From Odobenus rosmarus divergens (taxonomy: Eukaryota > Chordata > Mammalia > Carnivora > Odobenidae), in assembly GCF_000321225.1 (NCBI RefSeq), contig NW_004450480.1:1715544-1779543 (forward strand): a stretch of 64,000 nucleotides of DNA, read 5' to 3'. Positions 25,101-37,365 of the stretch are shown here, piece after piece; the first letter of the stretch is position 1; each line of letters starts with the position of its first letter. Under the pieces are notes generated by a model that saw only the letters and a list, made by a program, of their open reading frames with translations, had not been told where the DNA came from and searched no databases. The position numbers and the translations under genes are program-made.

Positions 25101-25649
25101 AATCAGTGAGAAAAACGTGTTCTCCTGGTTTATTTTTACATTAACTAATTAACATTTTCTTCTCTACCTATAATGGGAGGTCTAAAAAGTATAGGCTCAG
25201 CTGACCTAATTGTGTAGGGCTTCTTAGCAACAGTGCTCTGCATGTTAGGGGGTTAGGTGGAGCAGGATGCAGGAGTGAGATCATTAAGTTAAACCTGGAA
25301 ATGATTCTTAACTCTTATAAGGGTTCTTCATAATACAGAAACTTTAGGACTGAATGGGAAATGGGCAAGAGATTAGTAGGTATCTTTCAGTGGAGTGCTG
25401 GGCACTGTTGAGCTCACCTTTCTGGTCTGGGATTACTAGACTCTATGGGGGTATGCACCTTTGATGGATTATTGTCTAAGCTAATTTACTGGGATAGAGG
25501 TTAAGTTGCAATGATTTTAGTTCATAATGAAGTAAATGAATTTTATTCAATAGAGATAAATTTCTATTCTGTAGAAAAGATGGCCCCCAATATTACATTT
25601 TATTGCCCAATGGAATAGTACCTAGCTCTGCCACGTCAACATTTCTAAC

Positions 25650-25681
<32 letters not shown>

Positions 25682-26180
25682 GAAATTTCCTTTGAACTAG
25701 TTATGATGTTTTACTGGTTTCCTCATTAATTCATTACTTTTTTGACACAGGTTCTTTTTATATTTGTATAAAAGTCTTGTGTTTTACTTTTTGAAGAATC
25801 CTATCTTAACACCCAAAATATATTATTTGGGGTTTATAACACAGATCAGAGCAAAAGGTGGTCCACAGAACTCTGGTGCTCTGTGGAGATAATTTAGGAA
25901 TCTTAAAAATGTTTGATTTGGGTTTTACTTTTAAACACATTTTTACATATTTTTTCAAATGACAACGAAAAACAAATGGACTAAAATGGGTTAAGTGTCA
26001 AATTTTTTCACATTGGATGTCACAGAGAAACTGTGGCTTCCATTGCATGACTTCATAATATATAAAAATTATGGATTTGAGCTCATAAAATAAATATCCA
26101 AATGTCTAAGAGAACACTGTTTTTATTTGCATATTAGAGTTATGCAGAAGAGGTCATCAAGAATATAAAAGATTCTATTT
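22190..26180. other. Mostly unique sequence, about 4 kb
   Basis: No gene recognised. Includes GA-rich text at 24648-24690 and a (GT)n tract at 25652-25676. The stretch 23100-23420 repeats 'gaaaattatct' twice (about 23263 and 23329) and looks unusually free of repeat decay. Confidence 0.4.
25652..25676. repeat. (GT)n microsatellite
   Basis: About 12 uninterrupted GT units. Confidence 0.95.
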
Positions 26181-26196
26181 AAAAAAAAATCCTAGG

Positions 26197-26384
26197 GCGC
26201 CTGGGTGGCTCAGTTGGTTAAGCGACTGCCTTCGGCTCAGGTCATGATCCTGGAGTCCCTGGATCGAGTCCCGCATCGGGCTCCCTGCTCGGCGGGGAGC
26301 CTGCTTCTCCCTCGGACCCTCCCCCCTCTCATGCTCTCTATCTCATTCTCTCTCTCAAATAAATAAATAAAATCTTTAATAAAG
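26197..26384 (+). mobile_element. Young-looking CAN SINE, plus strand, 16-bp TSDs
   Basis: Complete element: head 'gcgcctgggtggctcagttgg', 'gactgccttcggctcagg', 'gatcctggagtccctgg', CT-rich arm and 'aaataaataaataaaatc' tail. A-box-like 'tggctcagttggttaag' and B-box-like 'ggatcgagtccc' are intact. The flanks 'aaaaaaaaatcctagg' (26181-26196 and 26385-26400) are identical, consistent with a recent insertion. Confidence 0.95.
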
Positions 26385-26438
26385 AAAAAAAAATCCTAGG
26401 TTATACCCACCTTTAATCACTGCAGACTGTAACTAGAA

Positions 26439-26659
26439 CAGGCTTTATCAATTTCCACACTATTGACATTTCAATCCGGACAATTCCTTGTTAGGGGAGG
26501 GGGCTGTCCTCCATATTGAAGGAGGTTTAGTAGAATCCCTGGCCTCTACTCGCCAGATGCAAGTAACACCCCCTCCTCGGGTGTGACAACTAAAAATGTC
26601 TCTTGACATTGCCCTCTGTCCCCCTGATGGACAATATTGCCCCCAGTTGAGAACCCCTG
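26439..26659. mobile_element. MER20-like hAT MITE
   Basis: About 220 bp reading 'actattgacatttcaatccgg', 'ggcctctactcgccagatgc', 'aaaaatgtctcttgacattg' and 'ttgagaacccctg'. Length and text match the MER20-type non-autonomous hAT transposon of placental mammals. MER20 copies are known to act as enhancers in uterine stromal cells of other placentals. Nothing here shows that this copy is active. Confidence 0.65.
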
Positions 26660-27329
26660 GACTAAGGGAACAAGGAAGAAAAAGGAGGAGGAGAAGGAAG
26701 AAAAGTAGAGGAACAAAGAAGTTTGCAGGAGGCCAATTACTATACTAGTAGTTACTAACTAGTGCCCTAGACCATGTGTCAAGAGATCAGCATTAAAATC
26801 ACTGTCCTATTTGGAATAAGCATGGAGAATATGGTCACATAATTTTCTTAGTTCTCAGCTTCTTCATTTGTCAAACAAGAATGATCTCCAACATTTCCCT
26901 TTTAGTAGACCCAGCCTCAGGAGCATAAGAGAAATTGAACCAAGACCCTCCCTAGCAGGCCTTCAAATTTTGCTAGTATACTCCCTTAAAAGAGCAGGCT
27001 AGTGACGGATTTCAAGTTGTCTATTTTTTATGCTAATGGGTGGAAATACCTAAGAACATTAATTGAACAATTGGTATGAACTGATAAGAAATAGTTCCTG
27101 TTCCTTGAGGCCTATGTGAGGACTCAGTATGAGTAACCTCTAAAATGTAGTTATACATTATTTGAAAGGAAATATTTCTAAATCATTCTGTTGGGGTCAG
27201 GTCCAACAGAAATAGTTTTGAAATTACTTCTGTGCCATCTGCAGCCAGGGCTCTTTAAACTCAGTGATATTCTCAGGAACCTGTGTTGGTCTAAATATAT
27301 AGTTGCTGTTAAAAACAGAATCAATACTG

Positions 27330-27533
27330 GGGTGCCTGGGTGGCTCAGTTCATCAGGCGTCTGCCTTCAGCTCAGGTCATGGTCCCAGGGTCCTGGGATC
27401 GAGCCCCACACCGGGTTCCCTGCTCCACAGGAAGCCTGCTTCTCCCTTTCCCACTCCGCCTGCTTGTGTTCCTTCTCTTGCTGTGTCTCTCTCTGTCAAA
27501 TAAATAAATAAAATCTTAAAAAAAAAAAAAAAG
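27330..27533 (+). mobile_element. CAN SINE, plus strand
   Basis: Head 'gggtgcctgggtggctcag', the 'cttgtgttccttctcttgctgtg' type arm and an A tail. The direct repeat 'caatactg' (27322-27329 and 27534-27541) flanks it. Confidence 0.93.
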
Positions 27534-27544
27534 CAATACTGATC

Positions 27545-28765
27545 TGAAAGAAAGGTTTTGAAATATTGCATCTGGGATATTTTCATTTGATAACTACTTG
27601 CTCAAACTTCATAAGTCACTAATTCAGTAGCATCATGTCGTTCTGTTGAACATGGAACCATGGTGACTAATAGTAAGCAACTTGGCAAGACTGTTGTCCC
27701 ATGTCATCAAACAGGCTCTTTCTCAAGGCCAAGTCCTTTGATCCTGACCATTTGCCTGACCATGAAGAAACCAAATGTGACAACTTGGAAGAGGTGCCTG
27801 TCCCCAAATTCCTTAAATTCAGCAGAGCAGATCTTTGATGGGAAACAATAGTGTATTGTAAACAACCGCTGTGATTCCTGAAGCAGAGATTTGAAGAGGA
27901 CACTAAATGATTTTGAGAAAGTGTCCCACCTTGAGGAGTTCTCCCCTGTGAAATATTTCAAAATATACTAGGATGCTTGGGTTGAGGATTCTGAGACTGC
28001 TCAACTTTTGACACTTAAGTGAAAAGGCCGGGATTTTGCTTTTTGTTTCCCTCCCCCTCTTCCCCTCTCCCCTCTCTCCTGCTGCTTCTCCTTAAGTGTG
28101 GCAAAGGGTGTGGTCTACATTTCTTTTCCCCTAATATATATATAATATAATATATATATATTTTTTAAAACCGTCAGAATAACTTCCATGTCAGTAGACA
28201 GAGCTTTTAGCCATTCACAGACTGAAGGTCTCACAGGATAGTAGAATTATTTATATGCCCTGAACAGCACAAATCTATTGCCTTGGATTCTTAGCATCTT
28301 TGAGAACTTAATAGCAGAAAGCATAAATGTGAAAATAGGAAGAAAGTTGAACCTATTTAACTAGCTGGATCATCCAGAAGAACACACATGATCAGTTGAG
28401 CAACTGATCTGACCACCAGATCACCATTCAAAATTTGCCATATAGGTTATAGTCAGATTGTCCAAAGTAATTGTGAAATAAAATTTTTACTTTTGCTTAA
28501 AAGTGTATATATGATAAAGATCTTAATAATTTGTGGAAGTTAAACTTCTTCAGAAATTTACTGCAATGACCACTCAGTCCGTATGAGATTTAAGACAAAA
28601 ATAAAACATGTGACTCAGGTTGTTAATTGTATAATGTGATCAGATTGAAGACAGGAAAAGCCTTCTAACATGAATTTCTAAGATGGAATAGCACATTTTT
28701 AAATCTGTGGTAGCAGAAAGTTGAATTTTTTATGCTCAGGTTTGATCTTCCATTCATTCATTTGT
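27545..28765. other. Unique sequence with a possible degraded retrocopy
   Basis: 27655-27990 has interrupted peptide-like frames on both strands (for example FDPDHLPDHEETKCDNLEEV in one plus frame at about 27737) without a recognisable parent, so no gene is called. A pyrimidine-rich tract occupies 28045-28092 and a (TA)n tract 28132-28161. Confidence 0.35.
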
Positions 28766-28781
28766 TCAAATGGTATTTGTT

Positions 28782-28985
28782 GGGACGCCTGGTTGACTCA
28801 GGCAGTTAAGCGTCTGTCTTCTGCTCAGGTCATGATCCCAGGGTCCAGGGATCCAGTTCCACATCAGGCTCCCTGCTCAGCGGGGAGCCTGCTTCTCCCT
28901 CTGCCTGCCACTCCCCCTGCTTGTATGCTCTCTCTCTCTCTCTCTCACAAATAAATAAATAAAATCTTTCAACACAAACAAAAAA
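28782..28985 (+). mobile_element. CAN SINE, plus strand
   Basis: Head 'gggacgcctggttgactcag', CT-rich arm, tail 'caaataaataaataaaatc'. TSD 'caaatggtatttgtt' (28767-28781) and 'caaatgctattcgtt' (28986-29000), 13 of 15 identical. Confidence 0.94.
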
Positions 28986-29152
28986 CAAATGCTATTCGTT
29001 AGTTGTGTCTACTACTTGGTATTTGTAAAGTTTTGAGGTTTACAATGGTACTTAGTCCATATTTTCTCACTTAGGCAAAAATGCTGAACAAAATGTTTTG
29101 ATGATACAAGTGTAGTAACATCCAGAAATTAACTCTCATAAAAATGCCCTAA

Positions 29153-29262
29153 CGTACTGAATGGAGCACTGGGTATTATACGCAAACAATGAATCATGGA
29201 ACACTACATCAAAAACTAATGGTGTAATGTATGGTGATTAGCATAACATAATAAAATTTAAA
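29153..29262 (+). mobile_element. Very short L1 3' end, plus strand
   Basis: Only the last ~100 bases of the carnivore L1: 'tggagcactgggtattatac', 'gaacactacatcaaaaac', 'gcataacataataaaa'. Likely TSD 'aaaatgccctaa' at about 29141-29152 and 'aaaataccctaa' at about 29262-29273. It is a severely 5'-truncated insertion. Confidence 0.75.
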
Positions 29263-29396
29263 AAATACCCTAATGATCTCTATTATTCACACAAATTATA
29301 AAGTCCTGGTTGAGGAAGTGTTTGTGGGATGTCTTTATTTCAGTGTTAATTTCAAGGACATCTTTATCAATCAACATAGACTTCCATTTTTTATTT

Positions 29397-30415
29397 GCAA
29401 GGTTGAGAGATATAATATCAGTATTTAAAAAAATTGTATTTCTAAATGCTGGCAATGAACAATCAGAAAATAAAATTTTAAAAATATCATACCATTTACA
29501 ATAGTATGAAAATATATGAAATACTGGGGATAAATCTGAGCAAATATGTGAGAAATCATCACCTTGAAAGCTATAAAATATTGCTGAGAGAAATTAACAA
29601 AAACTTTAAAGAATAGAGATAAATACTTTGTTCATAAGTCAGAAGCTTCAATATTGTCAAGATCAGTTCTCCCCAGATTGATCTATAGATTGGATGCAGT
29701 CCATTCGAAATGTCAGCAGGCTTGTGTAGAAATTGACAGCTGAGGGGCGCCTGGGTGGCTCAGTCGGTTAAGCATCGGCCTTTGGCTCAGGTCATGATAT
29801 CAGGGTCCTGGGATTGAGCCCTGCATTGGGCTCCCTGCTCCGTGGGAAGCCTGCATCTCCCTCTCCCACTCCCCCTACTTGTGTTCCCTCTCTCGCTGTG
29901 TCTCTCTCTGTCAAAGAAAGAGCTCCGTGGGAAGCCTGCTTCTCCCTCTCCCACTCCCCCTGCTTGTGTTCCTTCTCTCGCTGTGTCTCTCTCTGTCAAA
30001 GAAAGAGGGGGGTGGAGGGAGGGAGAGAAGGAGGAAGAAAGAAAGAAAGAAAGAAATTGACAGCTGATTATAAACTTCATATAGAAATGCAAAGGATGTA
30101 GAATAGCCAAAAGATTTTGAAGAAGGAAAACTGGGGGAATAAAATGATCTGATTTTAAGAATCAGTAATCAAAATAGTATCAAAGTGGCTTCAAGGCAGA
30201 TAAATCAATGGAAAAGAATGAAGGATAGAAATCAACCCACATGTAGGAAGACCACTGGATTTGACAAATGTACAAAGCAATGCCATGAAGAGCTTTTGAT
30301 AAATGGCACTGGAACCATTGGATATTTATGTGCAAAAAAAACAAACTTGAAATTTAATGGATTTTTGCCAGTGGTGATATTATAGTTTTAAAATGTGATA
30401 GGTCACCAGTGTAGA
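29397..30415 (+). repeat. Old L1 ORF2 remnant (reverse transcriptase 3' part), sense, split by a SINE
   Basis: Left half: 'attgtatttctaaatgctgg', 'caatgaacaatcagaaaat', 'accatttacaatagtatgaa', 'ttctccccagattgatctat'. Right half after the SINE: 'ataaacttcatatagaaatg', 'aagaatcagtaatcaaaata' and 'gcactggaaccattggat'. These follow the standard L1 ORF2 order downstream of the RT core. Multiple frame breaks show a long-dead copy. The SINE at 29744-30051 interrupts it. Confidence 0.7.
29744..30051 (+). mobile_element. CAN SINE with an 85-bp internal tandem duplication
   Basis: Head 'ggggcgcctgggtggctcag' and normal 5' half, then the 3' half occurs twice. Copies 29837-29921 and 29922-30006 are each 85 bp, both starting 'gctccgtgggaagcctgc' and ending 'tctgtcaaagaaaga', with 3 visible differences. 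The tail is a GA-rich tract ending (GAAA)n at 30036-30054. The TSD 'agaaattgacagctga' (29728-29743 and 30052-30067) is perfect, so the enlarged SINE is a single insertion. Confidence 0.92.
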
Positions 30416-30464
30416 ATTTTGTGAAGACTTTATATAAGTCCCCCTTTTATCTTAGGATGATGAT

Positions 30465-30620
30465 TCATTAATTCATTCAACAAATATTCATTGAGTAATT
30501 AGACAATGCCACAGACTGATGCTACAGTGATGAACAAGGTAAGCGTGCTCCCTGCTCTTACTGACCTTTCAAAAGAGTAAATAATGGAGATACAATAAAT
30601 AAATTCTCCCAATGCTAGTT
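30465..30620 (-). repeat. L2 LINE 3' end, minus strand
   Basis: 'attcattcaacaaatattca', 'gctacagtgatgaacaagg' and 'ctccctgctcttactgacc' give the reverse complement of the L2 3' end, truncated. Confidence 0.5.
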
Positions 30621-31790
30621 CTGTAACTAAAATCGCAGTAAGTTGAATTGAAAAATACAGGTTGTTAAGAGAGCATTGTGACCTGATATCAACATAGAAG
30701 AAAAAGTGCAGAAGGAGGGGGGTGTGTTGGAAAAGGTTTCTTAGAAAAAAAGCACATTGAGTTTGAGACCTGAATGGAAGTAGCCAGGCAGAGTATGCAG
30801 AAGACCATAACTAGAGTCCTTGAATTGACACAATCAAAGGAGCAACACAAGTCTTAAACTGTAATTTTCTAATTTTGAATTCAGGAGAATAAAAGCCATT
30901 ATTTTTATTGTTCATAGCAGCACCAATGGCTATCCACTAGGCACAAACTCAGACAAGGTTAGGTTTTAAAAATCTCCTTCGTCTCATCATCATCAGGAAT
31001 TTGGTTGACATCAACTATTAAATAGGGTTTTGCATTTGTGCCTATCACAGTATAGTTAAAATTTCTACTCATTCTTATTTTATCTTTACATTTTGGTTTT
31101 GAGACAATTCCACCAGGATTCTCAACAAAGAGGGTACCTCATTTAATTCGTTACTTGGGCTCCCGTTCAATTTTTTTTTCACTTGAGAATATATTTCAGC
31201 TCTTCAGTGTTTGGATATGGATGGATGATTACTGAATTTTTCTTTAAGCTCCTGGTTTCTTAGAGAATAGCTTGGACAGTCTATCGAGTTCTTTGTTGAA
31301 AAGAATAGAAACTCCCTCAAAAAAGCTCAAATGAGAAGAACAAAAAAGTACAAAATTATATGAAGTCCTCAGAAAAGCTCAAAATGTTTTAAATTTTTGA
31401 AGTGTCCCTTTCCAGTGAAATAAAATTGTCACTGAACTGTTAATTCTTGTGAGTTTTAAATTTCAAATGTTAAGGTAATGGAATTGATCAGAAATATGGC
31501 ATTACTCACTACAAAAGTTCATCAGTTTTAGTTTGGGGTAAAATAAAATCCGTAAGATACCTATCATGTACAATGTACGCTTGTCTCTTATACTTTGGAG
31601 CATTACAAGATTCTCTTGGGATATTCAGTTTTGCTTGTTTTAATATAGAATGAAATTCTCTGAGGATAAGAATCCTTGAGAGTAATAGGAATATAATAAA
31701 ATATTTCAATCTGTCTCCAAAATGATTAGTTTGGGAACAGGGTCTGCCCAAATTCTATAGTGGGAAACATTTTAATTCATGTGAATATAT
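30620..31790. other. Unique sequence
   Basis: Nothing recognised. Short open frames only. Confidence 0.4.
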
Positions 31791-31794
31791 TTTA

Positions 31795-34436
31795 TTGTGC
31801 TGGCATCTGGGCATTTTTATTTAGCTATCATTAACATACTATAAAATACATAGGTCTTGAATGTTCAGTTCAATGAGTTCTGGCATTTGTATACATCCAT
31901 ATAATAATCACCCCAAATGAGATAAAGAAGTTTCCTAGAAATTTCCTCCATGCTCTTTTCCAGGCAATTTTCCTTGCAATGATTATCTAATTTTTATCAC
32001 AATGGGTTAGTTTTACTTGTATTTGGATTTCGTATAAATGGATCTGGATCACATAATATGTGTTCTTTAGGTTCTGGCATCTTTTGCTTAACAGAATGTT
32101 TTTGATACTTTTGCATATTTCTGCATGTATAAGTAGTTCATTCATCCCATATCCCTGCATGGTTAGACACTGTATAGATATACCACAATGTATTCCAGTT
32201 TTCACTATTAAGAATAATGCTGCTAGAAAGATTGAGATAGAAATCTTTGTGGGAACACATGAATTGCTATGTTTTGCACGAATGCCAAAGGGTAGAATTA
32301 CTTGGTCATGGTGGTCATGAGGCAAGAATGTTTATAAGAAATAGTGAGAGAGTTTGTCAGTGAAGTTGTATCATTTTACATTCCTATCAGCAGTATTTGA
32401 GGGTTTCCGTTTCTCCATATTCTTGACAATTGGTTTTGTCAGTCTTTTTCAATCTCTCAAGTGGGTTAGAAGTGTTAACTCATTGTGGATTTTTTCTCAA
32501 ATGACAATTGGCCCTAATATATTTCCTTTTATGAGGTATGTGTTAAAAGTTTTATGCTCATGCTTTTTTATGTTATTCTTTTATTACTGCTCTTTAGGAG
32601 TTCTTTATATACCTACATACAATTCCTTTGTCAAATATATGTACTGTGGAAAAAATATACATATGCCTGTATATGTGTCTTCCAAAGCAATTGTTTTATT
32701 TTGCATTCCCTCCAGCCACGAGAGTTCCTCTTGCTCTCCATCCTTGCCAGCATTTGGTGTTTTCAGTGTTTTGCATTTCCACCATTTTAACAAGTATGTA
32801 ATCGTATCTTGTTATTTTAGTTTGCAATTCCCTGATGACATAAGATGTAGAGCAACTTTTTGTATGTTTATTGGCCATCTGTATTTGCATCTTTGATGAG
32901 GTGTCTGTTCAGATCATTTGTCCATTTTTTAATACAATTGTTCTTATTGTTGAGTTTTAAGAGTTCTTTGATTATTTTGGATACTAGTCCTTTATTAGAT
33001 ATGTGTTATGCAAAGATTCACTCCATTTCCATGCCTTGTTTTTTCATTCTCTTAACTGTGTCTTTTGGCAGATAAGTTTTTAATTTTAATGACGTCCAAC
33101 CTACTAATTTTAGCTTTCATGGATCATGCTTTTGGTTTTGTATCTAAAAAGTTATTACCAACTCCAAGTTCCCCTAGATCTTCTGTGTGATCTTCTGGGA
33201 ATTTTATAGTTTTGCATTGAGTCTGTGATCCATTTGGGGTTAATTGTGAAAGGTGTAAGGTCTGTATCTACGTCTTTTCTTTTCTTTTCTTTTTTCTGCA
33301 AGCGGATATCCAATTTCTCCAGCACCATTTGTTGAAAAGACTATCATTTTTCCATTGAATTGCTTTGGCTCATTTGTCAAATATAGTTGACTAGGTTTGT
33401 GGGGGGGGGGTCTAGTCCTATATTCTCTATTCTGTTCTATTGACCTGTTCATCTATTTAACCAATACCACACTGTCTTGACTCCTATAGCTTGACAGTGA
33501 GTCTTGAAGTCAGGTAGTATCAGTCTTCCAAGTTTGTTTTTTCTCTTTCAATATTGTGTTGGCTAGTCTGGGTCTTTTCCTTTTCTCTATAAACCTTAGA
33601 ATCATTTTGTAGATATCCACAAAATAATTTCCTGGGATTTTGATTGAGATTGCCCTGAATCTATAGATCAAGTAGGGAAGGACAGGTATCTTAAACAATA
33701 TTGAGTCTTCTTATCTGTGACATAGAATATTCTGCATTTACTTAGCTCTTTGGTATCTTTCATCGAAGCTTTGCAGTTTTTCTCATGTAGATCTTACACA
33801 TATTTTGTCAGATTTATACCTAAGTATTTCCTTTTTCAGTGCTAATATAAATGGTATTACATTTTTTATTTCAAATTCCAACTGTTCATAGCTGTTCATA
33901 TAAGAAAGCAATTGATTTTTGAACATTAGCATTATATCCTGCAACTTTGCTATAATAGCATATTATTTCCAGAAATTTTGGGGGTGGGGGCTTGAGATTT
34001 TCTACATAGACACTTCTAGCATCTGTGAACAGACGGTTTTATTTTTTCCTTCCAAGTATGTATACTTTTAATCTCATTACTGCATTAGTTGGAATTTCTA
34101 GTATGATGTTGAATAGGAGTGGGGAGAGGAGATATCATTGTTCCTCATTTTACAGAAAAGTATGTCATTTTTCATGACAAAGTATAATGTGAACTGTAGG
34201 TATTTTGCATAGGTGTTACTTTATCAAGTTGAGGCAGTTGCCCCCTCTTCTTAGTTTACTGAAAGTTTTTATCATAAGCAAGTATTGGATTTTGTCAAAT
34301 GTTTTTCTGCATCTGCTGATATGATTTTTCTCCTTTAGCCTGTTGATGTGATAGTTTGTGCATTAATACATTTTCAATTAAGCTATCTTTTCATGAGCAG
34401 AAATTTTATTTTTTATAAAGTCCTATTGATCTCTCT
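31795..34436 (-). repeat. Old L1M element, antisense: 3' UTR plus ORF2 3' half
   Basis: A continuous 2.6-kb antisense L1. From left: 3' UTR text ('gtatacatccatataataatc', 'gatataccacaatgtattcc', 'catttccaccattttaacaag'), then 'aattccctgatgacataag', 'tttattggccatctgtatt', 'tccaatttctccagcacc', 'cctgggattttgattgagat', 'atcctgcaactttgctataa', 'atgatgttgaataggagtgg' and 'ttctgcatctgctgatatg'. This is the usual order of the antisense ORF2 RT region and downstream. The frame is broken many times. The 180-codon open frame on the plus strand (32354-32896) is antisense chance. Confidence 0.8.
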
Positions 34437-34484
34437 TTTTTTTTTTTTTTCTTTTATGGTTTTGGCTTTTTATGTCCTTTCTGG

Positions 34485-34489
34485 GCTTT

Positions 34490-34541
<52 letters not shown>
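34485..34541. repeat. (TTTC)n microsatellite
   Basis: About 13 uninterrupted CTTT units, just right of a T run at the edge of the antisense L1. Confidence 0.95.
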
Positions 34542-34544
34542 ATT

Positions 34545-36800
34545 TTTCTGGGCTTCTTTTTAATGGGATTCTTTATCATCATTAGATGATGAAATGGTAG
34601 TAAATAGGTTCGGACTTTTTAACAATAGTGTTTTGGAGCTGTTAAACATTAGAATGGACTCATTTATAAGCCATTTTAACAAACAACTATAGCAATTGAA
34701 AAGAAACAGAATATCAACATTAAACCCTAGAACCTCTGGCAAGGCAATCAGTGAATTTTTAGCTTGTTAACTTCTCAGAGTTCATCTTAGTTTAGCATAT
34801 TATCAGTCTGACTGAGAAGCACCTAGACCTGAAATCCAGCCTTACCTCTGCTCACTAGGCAGCACCACTGGAGGTAGGGGCAGTATTTTCTCATCAACCA
34901 AAGGTACCATCCTTCATATAAGCCTATTAGTGAGACTGCACCAGTCCTAAGGGGGTTTATTCAAGCCTTTTAAAATCCAGTTGTCTGGGTAAGGCTTGTT
35001 TAAATTTTAAGTTCAAGACCAATGCAAACTACAGCAGTTCTGCTATAATATTTGTTTTGAAAATGTGATTTGTTAAAACATGAATAATATACAGGGGAAC
35101 AATTCAGCAAAATGTGAATTTTGCATTTGCATGTGTGTGATTTTGTCAGCAAGACACATTAGGTAAATGCAGGAAGTGCACCCAGCTAAACCAGATCACA
35201 TAGATATATACAAAATGCACACACAGGCATACCTTCAACCTCTGCTTCGGTTCACCACGTGTGTTACACACCACACCCATTCACATGTGGTGTTACAGCA
35301 TTCCAGTCAGTTCCAGATAACACTGTTTCCACCATCTATAATAACTGATAAGCTGCACCCCTTCTAACACCAATTTCACTTCCATGAGCAAAATGTAGTT
35401 GTTGCTTTCATTGTGAAGTGTCCTGCTTATTGTCATATTGCTGTATTTCTTAAATGTGCACCATTATGCCATTGCTTTTATTATGTTCCTTTTTTGTTTT
35501 TATTTTTATGCATCACTGTTTTTGAGTGTTGCACTCCTAACACTATTTTCCACATAAGCTTTGTGGTCTTTAATGCACGAATTTGCATAATGTGATGATT
35601 TTTAAGAACTTCTGTGTTTCAATACAGCAGAACTCATGTATTTAGTTTCAGCCATGAAGAAGCCATACCACAAACATACTCCAAACCTAACATAGCAGAA
35701 ATTATCACAAGGTAGAAAAGAAGACAAGGTGTATGTGTTACAGCAGGTATCTATCACCATTCCAATCTTGTGGGAGTAGGAAGGAGAATGTTCTCTCCCT
35801 CTCCCTCCCTCCATTCCTCCCTTCATCCAAAGTCCTACTCATTCTTCAAAACCTCTTTGCTGCCATAGGACTATACTCAAGGCTCTTTCTTGGCCTTTAT
35901 CCCTTCTGCTTTATATGATGGTGAGACATGTGTGTCCTTCTTGTACTAGGGTCTCAGGGTAGAAACTCTATTTTCTGTTACAACTTGTTTCAAGGTGTGA
36001 ATCCTCAAGAAACACATTGTGTGAAATGGGGAGAGTGCATGCTACAAATAAAGGATCTAAGAGATCAACTTAGGTGAACCAGGATGAAAGTACATGTTAA
36101 AGAAAAATAAGTGTTGACGTTCAAAATCCAAGTGTGTTAAAACCTAACTACCAAGAACAGTGCTTGGATCATAGTATGTACTCAAAATATTTGATGAAGG
36201 AATGAATGAATGGTTATGAAGGCAATTGGTAGCCCATAGATCTGTTTAAATCATCTCAGTTCCCCCAAAGAACATGGAAATTCAGAGATAATAAGAAAAT
36301 CTTCAATAAATAATACTATATATTATGGTAGAGTCTTTTGCAAATAATGAAACAAGAATAATATTGAGGCAATTATTTTGGCTAGGAGGGACAGAAAAAG
36401 GAAACTATAAGAATTTTGTATAAATTATGCTTTTTTAAGAAAGTCCTTTCTCTAGAATTTGATCTTCATCTGAAAACAGAAGCATTACCTAAATAGTTTC
36501 TGATTTCCAGATAGTTGTACTTAAGCATTTAGGTATGTGTCAACAGTGAAGAATGATGTTAAATTAAGCCCCAGTTGTGTTCCATCACAGTGCTACTGCT
36601 TAGAGCCTGGTTTGACCTTCCCTCCTCTCCCCACCAGATTCCTGCCATCATCTCCCTGCTCCATGCATATCTCCTGACAGCTTGCTCTCATGACAACACC
36701 CTTTATACATGACTTCTCAAAATGTTAGAGTAGCACAGGCTCCTCCCTGCTCAACATCCACCATCTTACTCCCTGCTCTGTCCACCATCTTACTCAGAGT
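34545..36800. other. Unique sequence with small traces
   Basis: No gene. 35790-35825 is CT-rich. 36150-36215 ends like a MIR/L2 tail ('acagtgcttggatcatagta', 'gaatgaatgaatgg'). Confidence 0.4.
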
Positions 36801-37365
36801 AGAACACCAGTGACGAACCCCTTGTTGCTTTCTTCCTCCTTACCTCTCAGATCTGCCCCCACAGCTCTTACCCTCTGTCTTCCACCGCCAACTCTCACTT
36901 CTGTTCCAGCCTTAGCACTCGACAACCATGCTACATTCCAGAAGTACTTCCACATTGTTTTGTGCCCTGGCTGTTTCTTCTGCTTGGAACGTTATCACCA
37001 CAGATATCAGATGGCTCCTTCCCTCACTTCCTTGGAATCTTCCCTCAGGTGACCCCTTCTTAATAATTCTTACCCAGACTACATTATTTATAATGTGAAC
37101 CTCACCCTCCCCTGGCCATTCACTTCCTTGGTCCTCTTTCCTTTTTCTTTTTCCGTACCAATTTCACTTTCTAACCTGCTGTGTAGTTTACTTTTTACCA
37201 TATGTTAATTGCCTATCTTTCCCATTCTAAAACATAAACTCTGTAAGGGCAGGGATCTTTATTGTTTTATTTGTTTTGTTCACTGATGACTTACTAGGCC
37301 TTAGGATAGTGTGAAGAATATTGTGGGTACTCAATAAATACTTTTGAATGTATGAGACCATTAAT
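36800..37365 (+). repeat. L2 LINE 3' end, plus strand
   Basis: A fairly long L2 3' part. Markers in order: 'tgccctggctgtttcttctg' then 'cttggaacgttatcac', 'gatggctccttccctcac', 'tcttccctcaggtgaccc', 'actctgtaagggcagggatc', 'ttttgttcactgatgact', 'ggtactcaataaatac'. It includes the coding end and 3' UTR of L2, heavily mutated. Confidence 0.7.

Noticed and set aside
28045..28161. Pyrimidine tract followed by (TA)n as a splice acceptor or TATA promoter
   Set aside because: Low-complexity sequence with no adjacent exon or transcription start evidence.
29787..30110. Overlapping open frames on both strands (about 95-107 codons)
   Set aside because: Produced by the duplicated SINE arm, which is open in several frames because of its CT-rich composition.
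32354..32896. Longest open frame (180 codons, plus strand)
   Set aside because: It lies entirely within the antisense 3' region of an old L1; the peptide is a chance translation of the non-coding strand.
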